This document shows positions 1-6,286 of a DNA stretch of 7,480 bases, one piece after another; the first letter of the stretch is position 1, and every line of letters starts with the position of its first letter. The notes beneath the pieces are model-generated. The model did not search any database and was not told the DNA's origin. It saw nothing but the letters and a program-made list of their open reading frames with translations. The position numbers and the translations under genes are program-made. Source of the DNA: Spirochaetales bacterium (lineage in GTDB: Bacteria > Spirochaetota > Spirochaetia > ARS1246); assembly GCA_018644745.1 (NCBI GenBank), contig JABGPX010000606.1, positions 1-7,480 on the forward strand, given 5' to 3'.

Positions 1-485
1 CCAATTGTCGGCTCATCGAGGATGAGTATTTCCGGATTGCCTACAAGAGCTTGAGCCAATCCGACACGCTGCCTGTAGCCTTTTGAGAGGTTCTTGATGA
101 GTCTCTTTCGCACATCTACTATTTGAACCAGCTCCATGATTTTATCGAGATCGCTTTTCAGCGTTTTTGAAGAAACCTTCTTCAGCTCGCCGACAAAGTT
201 CAGATAGTCGATAACCGTCATATCAAGATACAAGGGAGGGTGCTCCGGCATATAGCCGATTTTACTTTTTACTTCCTCGGCGTGCTCAAGAACATCAACT
301 CCGTCAATAAGCACCCGGCCTTCGGTTGCGGACAGATACCCGGTAATTATATTCATGGTCGTGGATTTACCTGCGCCGTTTGGGCCCAGAAACCCCAGGA
401 CTTCACCTTTTTCGATTGTAAAATTGAGATTACTTACAGCCAGGTGCTGGCCGTAATTTTTGGTGAGATTTTCCGCGCGTATCAA
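1..485 (-). CDS. ABC-2 type exporter ATP-binding protein, GldA/CcmA-like (3' end cut by window)
   Basis: Cytoplasmic ATPase subunit of an ABC transporter, expected to drive an ABC-2 permease encoded further left. About 161 codons are visible, and the C-terminal H-loop and rest of the domain lie outside the window. Seen: Walker A GPNGAGKST (residues 34-42), an IGYMPEHPPLY segment (76-86) where the Q-loop sits, with Glu in place of the usual Gln, signature LSKGYRQR (133-140) and Walker B ILILDEP (153-159). The Y-[LM]-P-E-x-P-P-L-Y segment is typical of the GldA-type gliding/multidrug ABC-2 ATPases (family knowledge). The start is TTG at 485, chosen because AGGAGG lies six bases upstream and the protein then begins MIRAENLTKNYG, the normal N-terminus. 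It has its own promoter and is insulated from the upstream PEGA gene by a terminator. The exported substrate cannot be deduced. Confidence 0.93.
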   Translation of the reverse strand, partial: MIRAENLTKNYGQHLAVSNLNFTIEKGEVLGFLGPNGAGKSTTMNIITGYLSATEGRVLIDGVDVLEHAEEVKSKIGYMPEHPPLYLDMTVIDYLNFVGELKKVSSKTLKSDLDKIMELVQIVDVRKRLIKNLSKGYRQRVGLAQALVGNPEILILDEPTI

Positions 486-491
486 TGTGGG

Positions 492-497
492 CCTCCT
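492..497 (-). promoter_or_regulatory. Shine-Dalgarno AGGAGG for the TTG-started ABC ATPase
   Basis: A perfect AGGAGG on the minus strand, six bases before the TTG at 485. It decides the start of this gene, which has no ATG at its N-terminus; the next in-frame ATG comes after Walker A. Confidence 0.8.
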
Positions 498-523
498 TTT
501 ATTTAGATTTTTTGCAGTCATCT

Positions 524-552
524 ACAATATCTATAGCGGGGTCCGATGTCAA
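524..552 (-). promoter_or_regulatory. Sigma-70-like promoter for the ABC transporter gene
   Basis: Minus strand: -35 TTGACA (552-547, perfect consensus), 17-base spacer, -10 TATTGT (529-524, four of six). Predicted transcription would start near 517, giving a leader of about 30 bases that includes the AGGAGG. It lies downstream of the terminator at 611-646, so the ABC gene appears independently transcribed. A 7-bp inverted repeat lies directly upstream of the -35. Confidence 0.6.
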
Positions 553-588
553 GATGATTTACGTTCACGCGGAATAGCTCCAATCATC
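553..588. repeat. Inverted repeat GATGATT-N22-AATCATC upstream of the ABC promoter
   Basis: Seven-base arms at 553-559 and 582-588 with a 22-base spacer, beginning one base upstream of the TTGACA -35. The position fits a regulator site, but arms this short can arise by chance and no regulator is identified. Confidence 0.3.
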
Positions 589-610
589 GTAACACGTGGT
601 CTGGATATGC

Positions 611-646
611 AAAAAAAGGGCCGAACCAGCAGTGTGGTTCGGCCTT
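611..646 (-). terminator. Rho-independent terminator of the PEGA-domain gene
   Basis: A perfect 10-bp stem, GGCCGAACCA (619-628) with TGGTTCGGCC (635-644), a six-base loop, and two further possible pairs at the base. On the minus strand it is followed by a run of seven T (617-611). The stem begins 18 bases after the PEGA stop codon at 665. There is no comparable T-run on the plus strand, so it should act mainly on minus-strand transcripts. Confidence 0.9.
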
Positions 647-664
647 GCTCGTGCGGTTTTGCGT

Positions 665-1630
665 CTATCCTAATGCTTCTATCGGTCGCAGCAGAATAAG
701 AATGTCGAAAATGAGTGAATAGAACTCGTGTGCTTCAAACATAAACTCAGCCTCAAATGAAAGGCCGCCTGTCTCAACCCGAACAATGTGCTTTCCTACG
801 TCTACCATAAAGCTGCTCAGATGAGGGTTGGCGATTTTTCTGCCATCAATGTATACATCGAAGAGGAGGAGCGGATTTGAAACCGAGGGATTCAAGTATC
901 TATCGGGTACTTCAAATGTTACATCGACGGTCGATCGCGGGAGAATTGCGTCAATTGTTGTATCGGCGGCGACTACGAATCTCTGGTTATAGTTATAATA
1001 ATTTGGCGCGACAACCTGTATTGAATAGGTTGCCGGAGTTATGTTCAACCGAAGGGGAAGCTCACCGGCAAAGTTGCCGTCGATATAGAGTTTTGCCCCG
1101 GCGGCGTTGGATGTAACAGTCAGCCCGACCAATATGGGTTCAAGGGTCGCGTTCACGGTGGTATCTCTGCTCAGATTTACTATCTGGTTGTATGGTTTAT
1201 GCCCCTCGGCGGTCACTCTTACTGAATATCGACCTGCCTGAAGATTCACGCGAACCGGCGCGACTCCCCGCTCCTGATTATTTATAATTACTTTCGAACC
1301 CTGAACATTTGAAGTTACAGTAAGGGCATTAGTGTCTGCCTGGAGAGCGGCGTTGAGAGTAAGATTCCGGGTTAAATTGATATTAGCGACATAATCGCGA
1401 TATCCGTCGGCCCTTACGGTTACACTGTAGGTGCCCTGGTTAAGGGTCAATCTCATGGGTGTAGTTCCATTTTGGCGTACCGCGTTTATAAACACCTGAG
1501 AATTAGGCGCGTTGGAATTGATGGTGAGAAGATACCTGCTTACCGTGCGTCCGCTAGAAGACTGAGCGAAGGTAAACGAGCTTGCCAGAACCAATACGAG
1601 CAGAGCTAAGCATAGTTTTTTGGCATTCAT
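665..1630 (-). CDS. Secreted protein with three tandem PEGA domains
   Basis: A 321-residue envelope protein. Residues 1-22 are a Sec signal peptide (two Lys, hydrophobic core, Ala before the likely cleavage site, FTFA/QSSS), so it is periplasmic or surface exposed. There are three PEGA repeats at about 33-97, 101-164 and 168-231. Each starts with an L-T-[IV]-x-S-N strand, followed by [VK][VLI][FIY]I[ND], P-[ML/VR/LR], a G-x-Y-S-[VI] strand and a closing [NT]-x-x-[LVI]-[ND]-A-x-L. Repeat period is 67-68 residues. Residues 235-321 form a different C-terminal domain with an FDVYIDGRKI segment and a hydrophobic end. PEGA domains are small beta-sandwiches linked to S-layer and surface proteins (family knowledge); the ligand is unknown. 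The ATG is supported by AGGAG five bases upstream. A terminator follows, so it is probably monocistronic. Confidence 0.9.
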   Translation of the reverse strand: MNAKKLCLALLVLVLASSFTFAQSSSGRTVSRYLLTINSNAPNSQVFINAVRQNGTTPMRLTLNQGTYSVTVRADGYRDYVANINLTRNLTLNAALQADTNALTVTSNVQGSKVIINNQERGVAPVRVNLQAGRYSVRVTAEGHKPYNQIVNLSRDTTVNATLEPILVGLTVTSNAAGAKLYIDGNFAGELPLRLNITPATYSIQVVAPNYYNYNQRFVVAADTTIDAILPRSTVDVTFEVPDRYLNPSVSNPLLLFDVYIDGRKIANPHLSSFMVDVGKHIVRVETGGLSFEAEFMFEAHEFYSLIFDILILLRPIEALG

Positions 1631-1706
1631 TTTTACTCCTTAATATTTACCGTAACCGGGACTTGATTTGGCAGCCCGTGAAATGAAGACTGCTCCCTAC
1701 TTTTTC

Positions 1707-1722
1707 ATACTTTATCAAGTAT
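1707..1722. repeat. Palindrome ATACTT-N4-AAGTAT over the PEGA-gene -10 region
   Basis: Perfect six-base arms (1707-1712 and 1717-1722) around TATC, overlapping the proposed -10 box and start-point region. This geometry is that of a repressor operator, but no regulator gene lies in the window. AT-rich palindromes of this size also arise by chance. Confidence 0.35.
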
Positions 1723-1745
1723 ATTTCATTCGGCGCTAAAAACAA
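1718..1745 (-). promoter_or_regulatory. Candidate promoter for the PEGA-domain gene
   Basis: Minus strand: -35 TTGTTT (1745-1740), 16-base spacer, -10 TATACT (1723-1718, five of six). It would give a leader of roughly 80 bases before the ATG at 1630. The -10 overlaps a 6-bp-arm palindrome at 1707-1722. Confidence 0.45.
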
Positions 1746-1804
1746 AGAATTAAAGGGGTGAAGGCAAGGATTTTCGAAATCTAAATGGTAATTGTAGCAG
1801 GTAA

Positions 1805-1833
1805 ATGACAATGTGCGGCTGTTATCGTATGTT
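1805..1833 (+). promoter_or_regulatory. Candidate promoter for the methyltransferase gene
   Basis: ATGACA (-35, five of six, 1805-1810), 17-base spacer, TATGTT (-10, four of six, 1828-1833). Transcription would begin near 1840, about 27 bases before the ATG, leaving room for the GAGAGG ribosome site at 1853-1858. Confidence 0.4.
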
Positions 1834-1866
1834 ATGAATATCTCCTTTGTATGAGAGGGCTAAAGA

Positions 1867-2586
1867 ATGTCGACTTTTTATGACGAATTATCTCGCTATT
1901 ACGATACGATCTTTCCGGCTGAACCGGATATTACGGGATTTCTGGCGGAGAATCTCAATACAGGACGACGCGTTCTTGATCTGGCCTGCGGAACAGGAGC
2001 TTATAGTCTTGAACTTGCTAATCTCGGGTTCGAGGTAACCGGCATCGATCTCGATCGGGCAATGATTGAAAAAGCAAAAAGCAAAAACAACGGTTCAGTG
2101 AGCTTTCTGGCTGCAGATATGATCGACGGCCTTGAGAATGTGGGAACGCTATTCGACGGAATATTCTGCATCGGAAACTCTCTGCCTCATTTGGATTCTG
2201 TCGATGATGTCGCGAGAGCCTTAAAGGCATGGCAGGAAATACTTACCCATGATGGAGTTCTTTATCTGCAATTGGTAAATTTCAGCCGGTTTGCCGTGGG
2301 CGCGCCGAAGGAGCTTCCGGTTATAGAGATTGATGGTTTGCACTTTCAGCGCAGATATCTTCCGGGACCGGCCGGCAAGGTGGTGTTTGCCGCGACTCTC
2401 AAGGTTCCTGGGAATGAAGAGGTGTTTAACAATTCCGTTGATCTGCTTGCTCTCGATAGAGATACTCTTGATTCGCTGCTCAGCGACTCTGGGCTAAAAG
2501 CCGTGGAACACTACGGGAGCTATTCTGGCGAGAAATATGATCCGGAGACATCTTTTCTATTGATCTGCGGTGCAAAGAAAAAATAG
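1867..2586 (+). CDS. Class I SAM-dependent methyltransferase
   Basis: A 239-residue cytoplasmic enzyme with a Rossmann-type SAM-binding fold. Seen: motif I VLDLACGTGAYSLEL (36-50), an acidic residue ending beta-2 in GIDLD (59-63, Asp61 likely contacts the ribose), AADM (82-85) where the adenine loop sits, motif IV FDGIFCIGNSLPHL (97-110), and a post-IV GVLYLQLVNF strand (130-139). The IGNSLPHL segment resembles that in glycine/sarcosine-type small-molecule methyltransferases, but the substrate cannot be read from sequence. The C-terminal third (about 145-239) is beta-rich and lacks RNA- or DNA-binding motifs that I can recognise. The ATG at 1867 is preceded by GAGAGG at eight bases. The gene stands alone, divergent from the PEGA gene and convergent with the DUF6765 gene. 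Confidence 0.9.
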   Translation: MSTFYDELSRYYDTIFPAEPDITGFLAENLNTGRRVLDLACGTGAYSLELANLGFEVTGIDLDRAMIEKAKSKNNGSVSFLAADMIDGLENVGTLFDGIFCIGNSLPHLDSVDDVARALKAWQEILTHDGVLYLQLVNFSRFAVGAPKELPVIEIDGLHFQRRYLPGPAGKVVFAATLKVPGNEEVFNNSVDLLALDRDTLDSLLSDSGLKAVEHYGSYSGEKYDPETSFLLICGAKKK

Positions 2587-2634
2587 CGAAAAGTGTGCAG
2601 ATTAATACACAGTTCCTTTCAGTATTCTTTTCGC
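2586..2634 (-). terminator. Weak candidate terminator for the DUF6765 gene
   Basis: Inverted repeat GCGAAAAG (2586-2593) / CTTTTCGC (2627-2634). On the minus strand the stem is followed by TATTTTTTC (2585-2577), a U-rich tail. The loop is long (33 bases), the stem is only 8 bp, and the structure overlaps the last codons of the DUF6765 gene, with its tail in the methyltransferase end. Efficiency is doubtful. Confidence 0.3.
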
Positions 2635-3585
2635 CGCTTCAAGATGCGCGAGAGCGGATTCATGCCATTTCAAGAAATGGCTTCGGTAAAAATTCTCGTT
2701 GCTCTTTACCGGCTTCTGCTCAATGATTGAAGACCTATAGAGAAACGCGTCCTTCAACCAGAGCAGCTTGTCATAGCCGGAAAACATTCTTTCATTTCCC
2801 GGGTCTTCAGATAGTTCTAATGCCTCTCTGAGCCAATCACTTCTGTGGTATTTCTCGATTCTTTCTTCGATTATGAGATCTGAGATGCGCTCGTCGCTTG
2901 TTTTTTGGCCTGGTAGGCCTATCAATTCACCGAGTTTCCACATCACAAGTTCCGAGTCATCAAAAGATCTTCCGTTGTAGGTGCAGAGATATTTGTAGAT
3001 CATCTTTGCGGCCGACAGCATTCTATCCCGGTTTGTTATTTTTTCCGCGGCGGTTGGCAACCGTTGGTCGTCCCACGTGATGCCCGGATTATCCGGCTTT
3101 CGCAATGCCTGGGCGTGGCCTATAGCCGGAATAATAGATTTTTCATCAATGATATTCCAGTTTTCGAGAATCCCCGAGAAGTTTTGGTGGGCCCAGGAGT
3201 CCGCGTACGTGTGTAGAGCGATACCAACTCTATATAGATTTCGACTCTTGAGGCTCTCGAGCAGCAGCGACTTTACATTCCCGCTGTTTGGCGTACAGTT
3301 GAGCGGGTTCTTCTTGCCGTCTTTTCTTGCATTTTTCTTGCTGTCAGGATTACCCGGGAAGAAATGGAATGGAATGTATACTTCCCTTGGAAAGCTATCG
3401 TCCCAGAAACCGTAGTTCTGTGTGGGTGAGGTATTATACAGACCCCTTACTGTTTTGATCTTATAGGAAATAATATTGTGGTCAACAAACTGTGATGAAT
3501 AGGCCAGTAAGCGAGCATCTTCTCCTCGAAATCCTGCATGGTTTGCGAGAAAATGGATGATGTAGTAGTGGAACTCTATGTTCAC
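2602..3585 (-). CDS. DUF6765 family protein, possible metal-dependent hydrolase fold
   Basis: A 327-residue protein of unknown function. The start MNIEFHYYIIHFLANHAGF matches the usual N-terminus of DUF6765 proteins as I recall them. It requires GTG at 3585, because the longer frame from a TTG at 3684 adds 33 residues unlike the family and runs into the divergent gene. Seen: YSSQFVDH (29-36), IPFHFFP (71-77), and GIALHTYADSWAHQNFSG (121-138) with His125, Asp129 and His133 in an H-x3-D-x3-H pattern. More His residues are at 157, 303, 308 and 314. That motif resembles the helix of zinc-dependent phospholipase C / P1 nuclease proteins, so a metal site is inferred. No signal peptide is visible, although enzymes of that type are usually secreted. 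No Shine-Dalgarno precedes the GTG. Confidence 0.8.
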   Translation of the reverse strand: MNIEFHYYIIHFLANHAGFRGEDARLLAYSSQFVDHNIISYKIKTVRGLYNTSPTQNYGFWDDSFPREVYIPFHFFPGNPDSKKNARKDGKKNPLNCTPNSGNVKSLLLESLKSRNLYRVGIALHTYADSWAHQNFSGILENWNIIDEKSIIPAIGHAQALRKPDNPGITWDDQRLPTAAEKITNRDRMLSAAKMIYKYLCTYNGRSFDDSELVMWKLGELIGLPGQKTSDERISDLIIEERIEKYHRSDWLREALELSEDPGNERMFSGYDKLLWLKDAFLYRSSIIEQKPVKSNENFYRSHFLKWHESALAHLEAAKRILKGTVY

Positions 3586-3591
3586 CTGTTC

Positions 3592-3620
3592 AGTGTATAC
3601 AATGGGACTATCCAGTTCAA
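3592..3620 (-). promoter_or_regulatory. Weak candidate promoter for the DUF6765 gene
   Basis: Minus strand: TTGAAC (3620-3615), 17-base spacer, TACACT (3597-3592), each four of six matches. The start point would fall at or beside the GTG at 3585, which would make the transcript nearly leaderless and agrees with the missing ribosome-binding site. The matches are modest and this is a guess. Confidence 0.25.
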
Positions 3621-3651
3621 TAAACCCGGAATTCTGTGTTAGCTTCTTAAT

Positions 3652-4299
3652 ATGAAATATTTCTCTCTTCCGCGTAATGTACAAGGGCTTATCTTTGACA
3701 TCGACAACACGTTGTATAGAAATGACCGGTATTGCGCTCTGCAGGTGGAGCTGCTGATCGGGAGATACAGTGAAAAAGCGGGCATTCCGCTAAAGGAGGC
3801 AGAGCGCCGGGTTGCGGATATTCGCCGAAGGTATGCGGAAGTAAACAACGGGAGTACTACATCGACGGGAAACGCTATGCTGGAGCTCGGGGTATCCCTC
3901 AAGGAGAATATAACCTGGCGAAACGAACTGTTTCATCCGGAAGTCCACCTTAGCCCCGATCCTTTGCTTAAGGAGGCACTCACACAATTGGCGGATGAAT
4001 ACGCGATAGTATTGGTGACAAACAACACCGTGCAGATCGGAGCGGATACCCTCGCTGCTTTGGGTATTGAGGGAATTAGCGGGAAGATAGTCGGGCTCGA
4101 CACCTGCCTGAAATCAAAGCCCTCAAAAGAACCGTTTATAAAAGCGCTGGAACTGTGCGGAATGCCGGCGGGGAGAATGATCAGCGTAGGTGACCGTTTC
4201 GATGTTGACGTGGCTGTGCCGTTGAGTCTTGGAATGGGCGGAATACTCATCGAGGGGATGCAGGATATTTATAAGCTGCCGGCTTTTTTGCGGGGATAG
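3652..4299 (+). CDS. HAD-superfamily phosphatase, pyrimidine 5'-nucleotidase / phosphoglycolate phosphatase type
   Basis: A 215-residue cytoplasmic phosphohydrolase. All four HAD motifs are intact: motif I FDIDNTLY (nucleophile Asp16, acid/base Asp18), motif II VTNN (Thr123), motif III Lys156 in SKPSKEPF, and motif IV GDRFDVDV (Asp181, with Asp184 and Asp186 nearby, Mg2+ binding). A helical cap lies between motifs I and II (about 25-95), as in subfamily I enzymes such as YjjG and Sdt1. The nucleotide or glycolate substrate is family inference only. The start is forced: an in-frame stop lies at 3640-3642 and the only ATG, GTG or TTG before motif I is the ATG at 3652, yet no Shine-Dalgarno precedes it. 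It converges with the MBL gene, leaving two bases between stop codons. Confidence 0.9.
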   Translation: MKYFSLPRNVQGLIFDIDNTLYRNDRYCALQVELLIGRYSEKAGIPLKEAERRVADIRRRYAEVNNGSTTSTGNAMLELGVSLKENITWRNELFHPEVHLSPDPLLKEALTQLADEYAIVLVTNNTVQIGADTLAALGIEGISGKIVGLDTCLKSKPSKEPFIKALELCGMPAGRMISVGDRFDVDVAVPLSLGMGGILIEGMQDIYKLPAFLRG

Positions 4300-4301
4300 A
4301 T

Positions 4302-5147
4302 CTAAAACGTATAGTAGTGCCACTGCTTAGCGAAACCGGCGAACCCATTCTTCTTCATTTTGGGCACGTTCTCTTCCCAATTGTCGCCGTAGTGAGTAAG
4401 GATCATTTTCTTCTTCATATCACCGGGCAGGTCACTCAGTTGATCTATTCCAGCATGAACACCACCGTCGAAGAACTGGCAGTCGTGAAAGATAACCTCG
4501 AAATTAAACCGCTTATCAAAAGATTCTAACAGGTCTCTATCGTAGCGCGTATCGGCGGTAAACATGATTCGGTCATCAACTATTACGCCGCAGCTCCAGA
4601 ATGAACTCTGCCAACTGTCTGGCTGTTCGGGAATGTGCATCGTGCGGAACATCTTCAGATTAATTGACCCAATGTTGGCCTCATGGGTTTCCCTCGGGTA
4701 CTCACTCAACCATTCCGGTCGTATGATATTCCACATATCGCCGAAGGTAAGGATATTACCGGCCCGCTCTTCGTTGTAGGCCGATCCTCCTCTCAGGGAC
4801 ATGTCCCAAAGAAGATTCTGATATGTTGGATTTATTATTATTGTCGGTTTGCTTCGAGTTACATATCGTCCCATCAGCATCACTTCTTCGAGTCCGCCGA
4901 TGTGATCGGCATGCGAGTGGGTAATGAGCCAATTTTGAATAGATGTTACGGACAGCCCGAGCTCGAACAGCGCCTGCGGCGCCTTGGTTCCGCAATCGAT
5001 CATTACATGGTCATCACCCTTTATAATGAGAAGATTTGTTTGAAAATGTGATTTCGAGAAGGCGCTGCCTACTCCGACAAAGAACAGGCAGAGCTTGCCG
5101 CTATTTGTCAAAGGTAAAGGGCTTTTTTTAAATTTACGCACGGTCAT
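4302..5147 (-). CDS. Metallo-beta-lactamase-fold hydrolase
   Basis: A 281-residue protein with the complete metal-ligand set of the fold: H-x-H-x-D-H (His77, His79, Asp81, His82), His171 in TMHIPE, Asp199 in FTADTRYD and His252 in LTHYGD. This predicts a two-metal hydrolase. The N-terminal segment FFVGVGSAFSKSHFQTNLLI is like that of RNase Z and class II cyclic-nucleotide phosphodiesterase relatives. A second His/Asp cluster, IFHDCQFFDGGVHAG (219-233), marks a subgroup I recognise only loosely. The substrate is unknown. No signal peptide is evident. The ATG at 5147 has AGGAGG nine bases upstream. It lies 96 bases after galM on the same strand and may be cotranscribed with it, as I see no terminator between them. 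Confidence 0.88.
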   Translation of the reverse strand: MTVRKFKKSPLPLTNSGKLCLFFVGVGSAFSKSHFQTNLLIIKGDDHVMIDCGTKAPQALFELGLSVTSIQNWLITHSHADHIGGLEEVMLMGRYVTRSKPTIIINPTYQNLLWDMSLRGGSAYNEERAGNILTFGDMWNIIRPEWLSEYPRETHEANIGSINLKMFRTMHIPEQPDSWQSSFWSCGVIVDDRIMFTADTRYDRDLLESFDKRFNFEVIFHDCQFFDGGVHAGIDQLSDLPGDMKKKMILTHYGDNWEENVPKMKKNGFAGFAKQWHYYTF

Positions 5148-5243
5148 TCCCGGACGCCTCCTATCTATAAGCTATAGCGACTTATCTGCGAAAACCGTAT
5201 TCGAGCTGGTACGATTATCGGCAGGATGTGAAACCCAGCCAAG

Positions 5244-6275
5244 TTATTCAGCCCAAAACCTGTGCCGTGTGGTATGACGGTAAGTTTCTCTGGGTAATAG
5301 TATGGAATTAGGAAACTTCGGTATATTTACCGCGTTATTATATGCTCCGGTTTCAAGGCAGAACGCACCATGCCGGCTATAAAGTATTCCCTGCCGGCCG
5401 ATCGTATCCTCCAGCATATTCGCGGTATAAAACTGAATGGCAGGCAGAGTGGTTTCCACCGACATACAGCGCCCGGTGCGCGGGGATTTCACTAATGCGG
5501 CTTTTTTTAATAAATTCGAGGAGTCAGAAAGAATATAGCAGTGATCGTATCTTTCCGCGGCATCCAGGTCTCTTCCCATGGTCTTCTCGGATTGGAAATT
5601 AAAGGGGGTTCCATCCACTTGAGGGGCATTGCCGGTTGGAATGAGATTTTCATCTACTTCAAGAAGTTTATCGGCATAAATAGTAAGGAGATGTTCATAA
5701 ATTGAATTTCCTGGTCCATCGAGGTTCCAGTAGGTATGATTCGTCAGGTTTATCGGTGTCGCGGCATCGCATTTCGCATTATATTCGAAAAGAAATTCTC
5801 CTGATTCGGTAAGCACAAAGCTGATACGCACATCTAGATTCCCTGGATAATTCTCCTCGCCATCGGGACTGATGCGATGAAATATAATGCGACCCTCCGC
5901 CCCGTCGGCTTCAATGTCAGCGTTCCACATTTTTCTGTTAAATCCCTCTTTTCCCCCATGCAGGTGGGCGCCGGAGTCATTAGCGAAAAGCTTGTATGTT
6001 TTCCCTTTGATAGTGAATGCGGAGCCGGAGATTCTATTGGCATAGCGACCGATTGACGCACCAAAATACGGGTGCTTTCCTTCATAGCGATCCAGCGTGT
6101 CGAATCCGAGGGTAATTTCGCCATGTTCTCCGTTCCTGTCTGGTTGTCGAACCGAAAGGAGGTTTGCGCCGTAATCCATTGTCGAAATTGAAAGCCCTGA
6201 ACTGTTTTCCAGTGTGAACCGGGTTACTGCTTGTCCGTCAGCCAGAATTCCATATTGCTCTTTAGATACCTTCAT
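5244..6275 (-). CDS. galM: Aldose 1-epimerase (galactose mutarotase)
   Basis: A 343-residue enzyme of usual family length. It interconverts alpha and beta anomers of glucose/galactose and feeds the Leloir pathway (family knowledge). Seen: NP-type motif GRYANRI (Arg81), HLHGG (His106), NLTNHTYWNL (His180, catalytic acid), YDHCY (Asp244) and CLETG (Glu308, catalytic base). All expected catalytic and sugar-binding residues are present. The segment after Glu308 reads TGAYNNAVNIPKFPN, where the family commonly has TQ-x-x-PD-x-PN, a local divergence that leaves the active-site Glu intact. No signal peptide. The start ATG lies nine bases after the AAA gene stop, and its AGGAG overlaps that stop, so translational coupling is likely. 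No other galactose genes are in the window. Confidence 0.95.
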   Translation of the reverse strand: MKVSKEQYGILADGQAVTRFTLENSSGLSISTMDYGANLLSVRQPDRNGEHGEITLGFDTLDRYEGKHPYFGASIGRYANRISGSAFTIKGKTYKLFANDSGAHLHGGKEGFNRKMWNADIEADGAEGRIIFHRISPDGEENYPGNLDVRISFVLTESGEFLFEYNAKCDAATPINLTNHTYWNLDGPGNSIYEHLLTIYADKLLEVDENLIPTGNAPQVDGTPFNFQSEKTMGRDLDAAERYDHCYILSDSSNLLKKAALVKSPRTGRCMSVETTLPAIQFYTANMLEDTIGRQGILYSRHGAFCLETGAYNNAVNIPKFPNSILLPRETYRHTTRHRFWAE

Positions 6276-6281
6276 GTCTTG

Positions 6282-6286
6282 CTCCT
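6282..6286 (-). promoter_or_regulatory. galM Shine-Dalgarno overlapping the AAA stop codon
   Basis: On the minus strand AGGAG (6286-6282) shares two bases with the TAG stop of the AAA gene (6287-6285), and the galM ATG follows six bases later. Ribosomes ending the AAA gene would sit on the galM start site, implying one transcript and coupled translation. Confidence 0.75.

Noticed and set aside
240..506. Plus-strand open frames across the ABC gene and others of 60-120 codons elsewhere.
   Set aside because: They lie opposite or out of frame within genes with clear motifs, lack family resemblance and ribosome sites, and are best explained as shadows.
1780..1800. Short inverted repeat GATTT-TCG-AAATC in the spacer between the PEGA and methyltransferase genes.
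   Set aside because: Five-base arms in AT-rich DNA, not placed over either promoter candidate; likely chance.
3586..3684. N-terminal extension of the DUF6765 gene starting from a TTG at 3684.
   Set aside because: The extra 33 residues do not look like the family, the TTG has no ribosome site, and the extension would overlap the start of the divergent HAD gene. The GTG at 3585 gives the expected MNIEFHYY start.
4271..4290. Possible terminator AAGC-TGCCG-GCTT followed by T-run at the end of the HAD gene.
   Set aside because: The stem is only four base pairs and lies inside the coding region, too weak to call.
5164..5192. Possible promoter TTCGCA-N17-TATAGA and small palindrome CTATA-AGC-TATAG upstream of the MBL gene.
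   Set aside because: The predicted transcription start would fall inside the ribosome-binding site, and the arms are only five bases and AT-rich. The 96-bp gap 5148-5243 otherwise shows no clear signal beyond the AGGAGG at 5157-5162.
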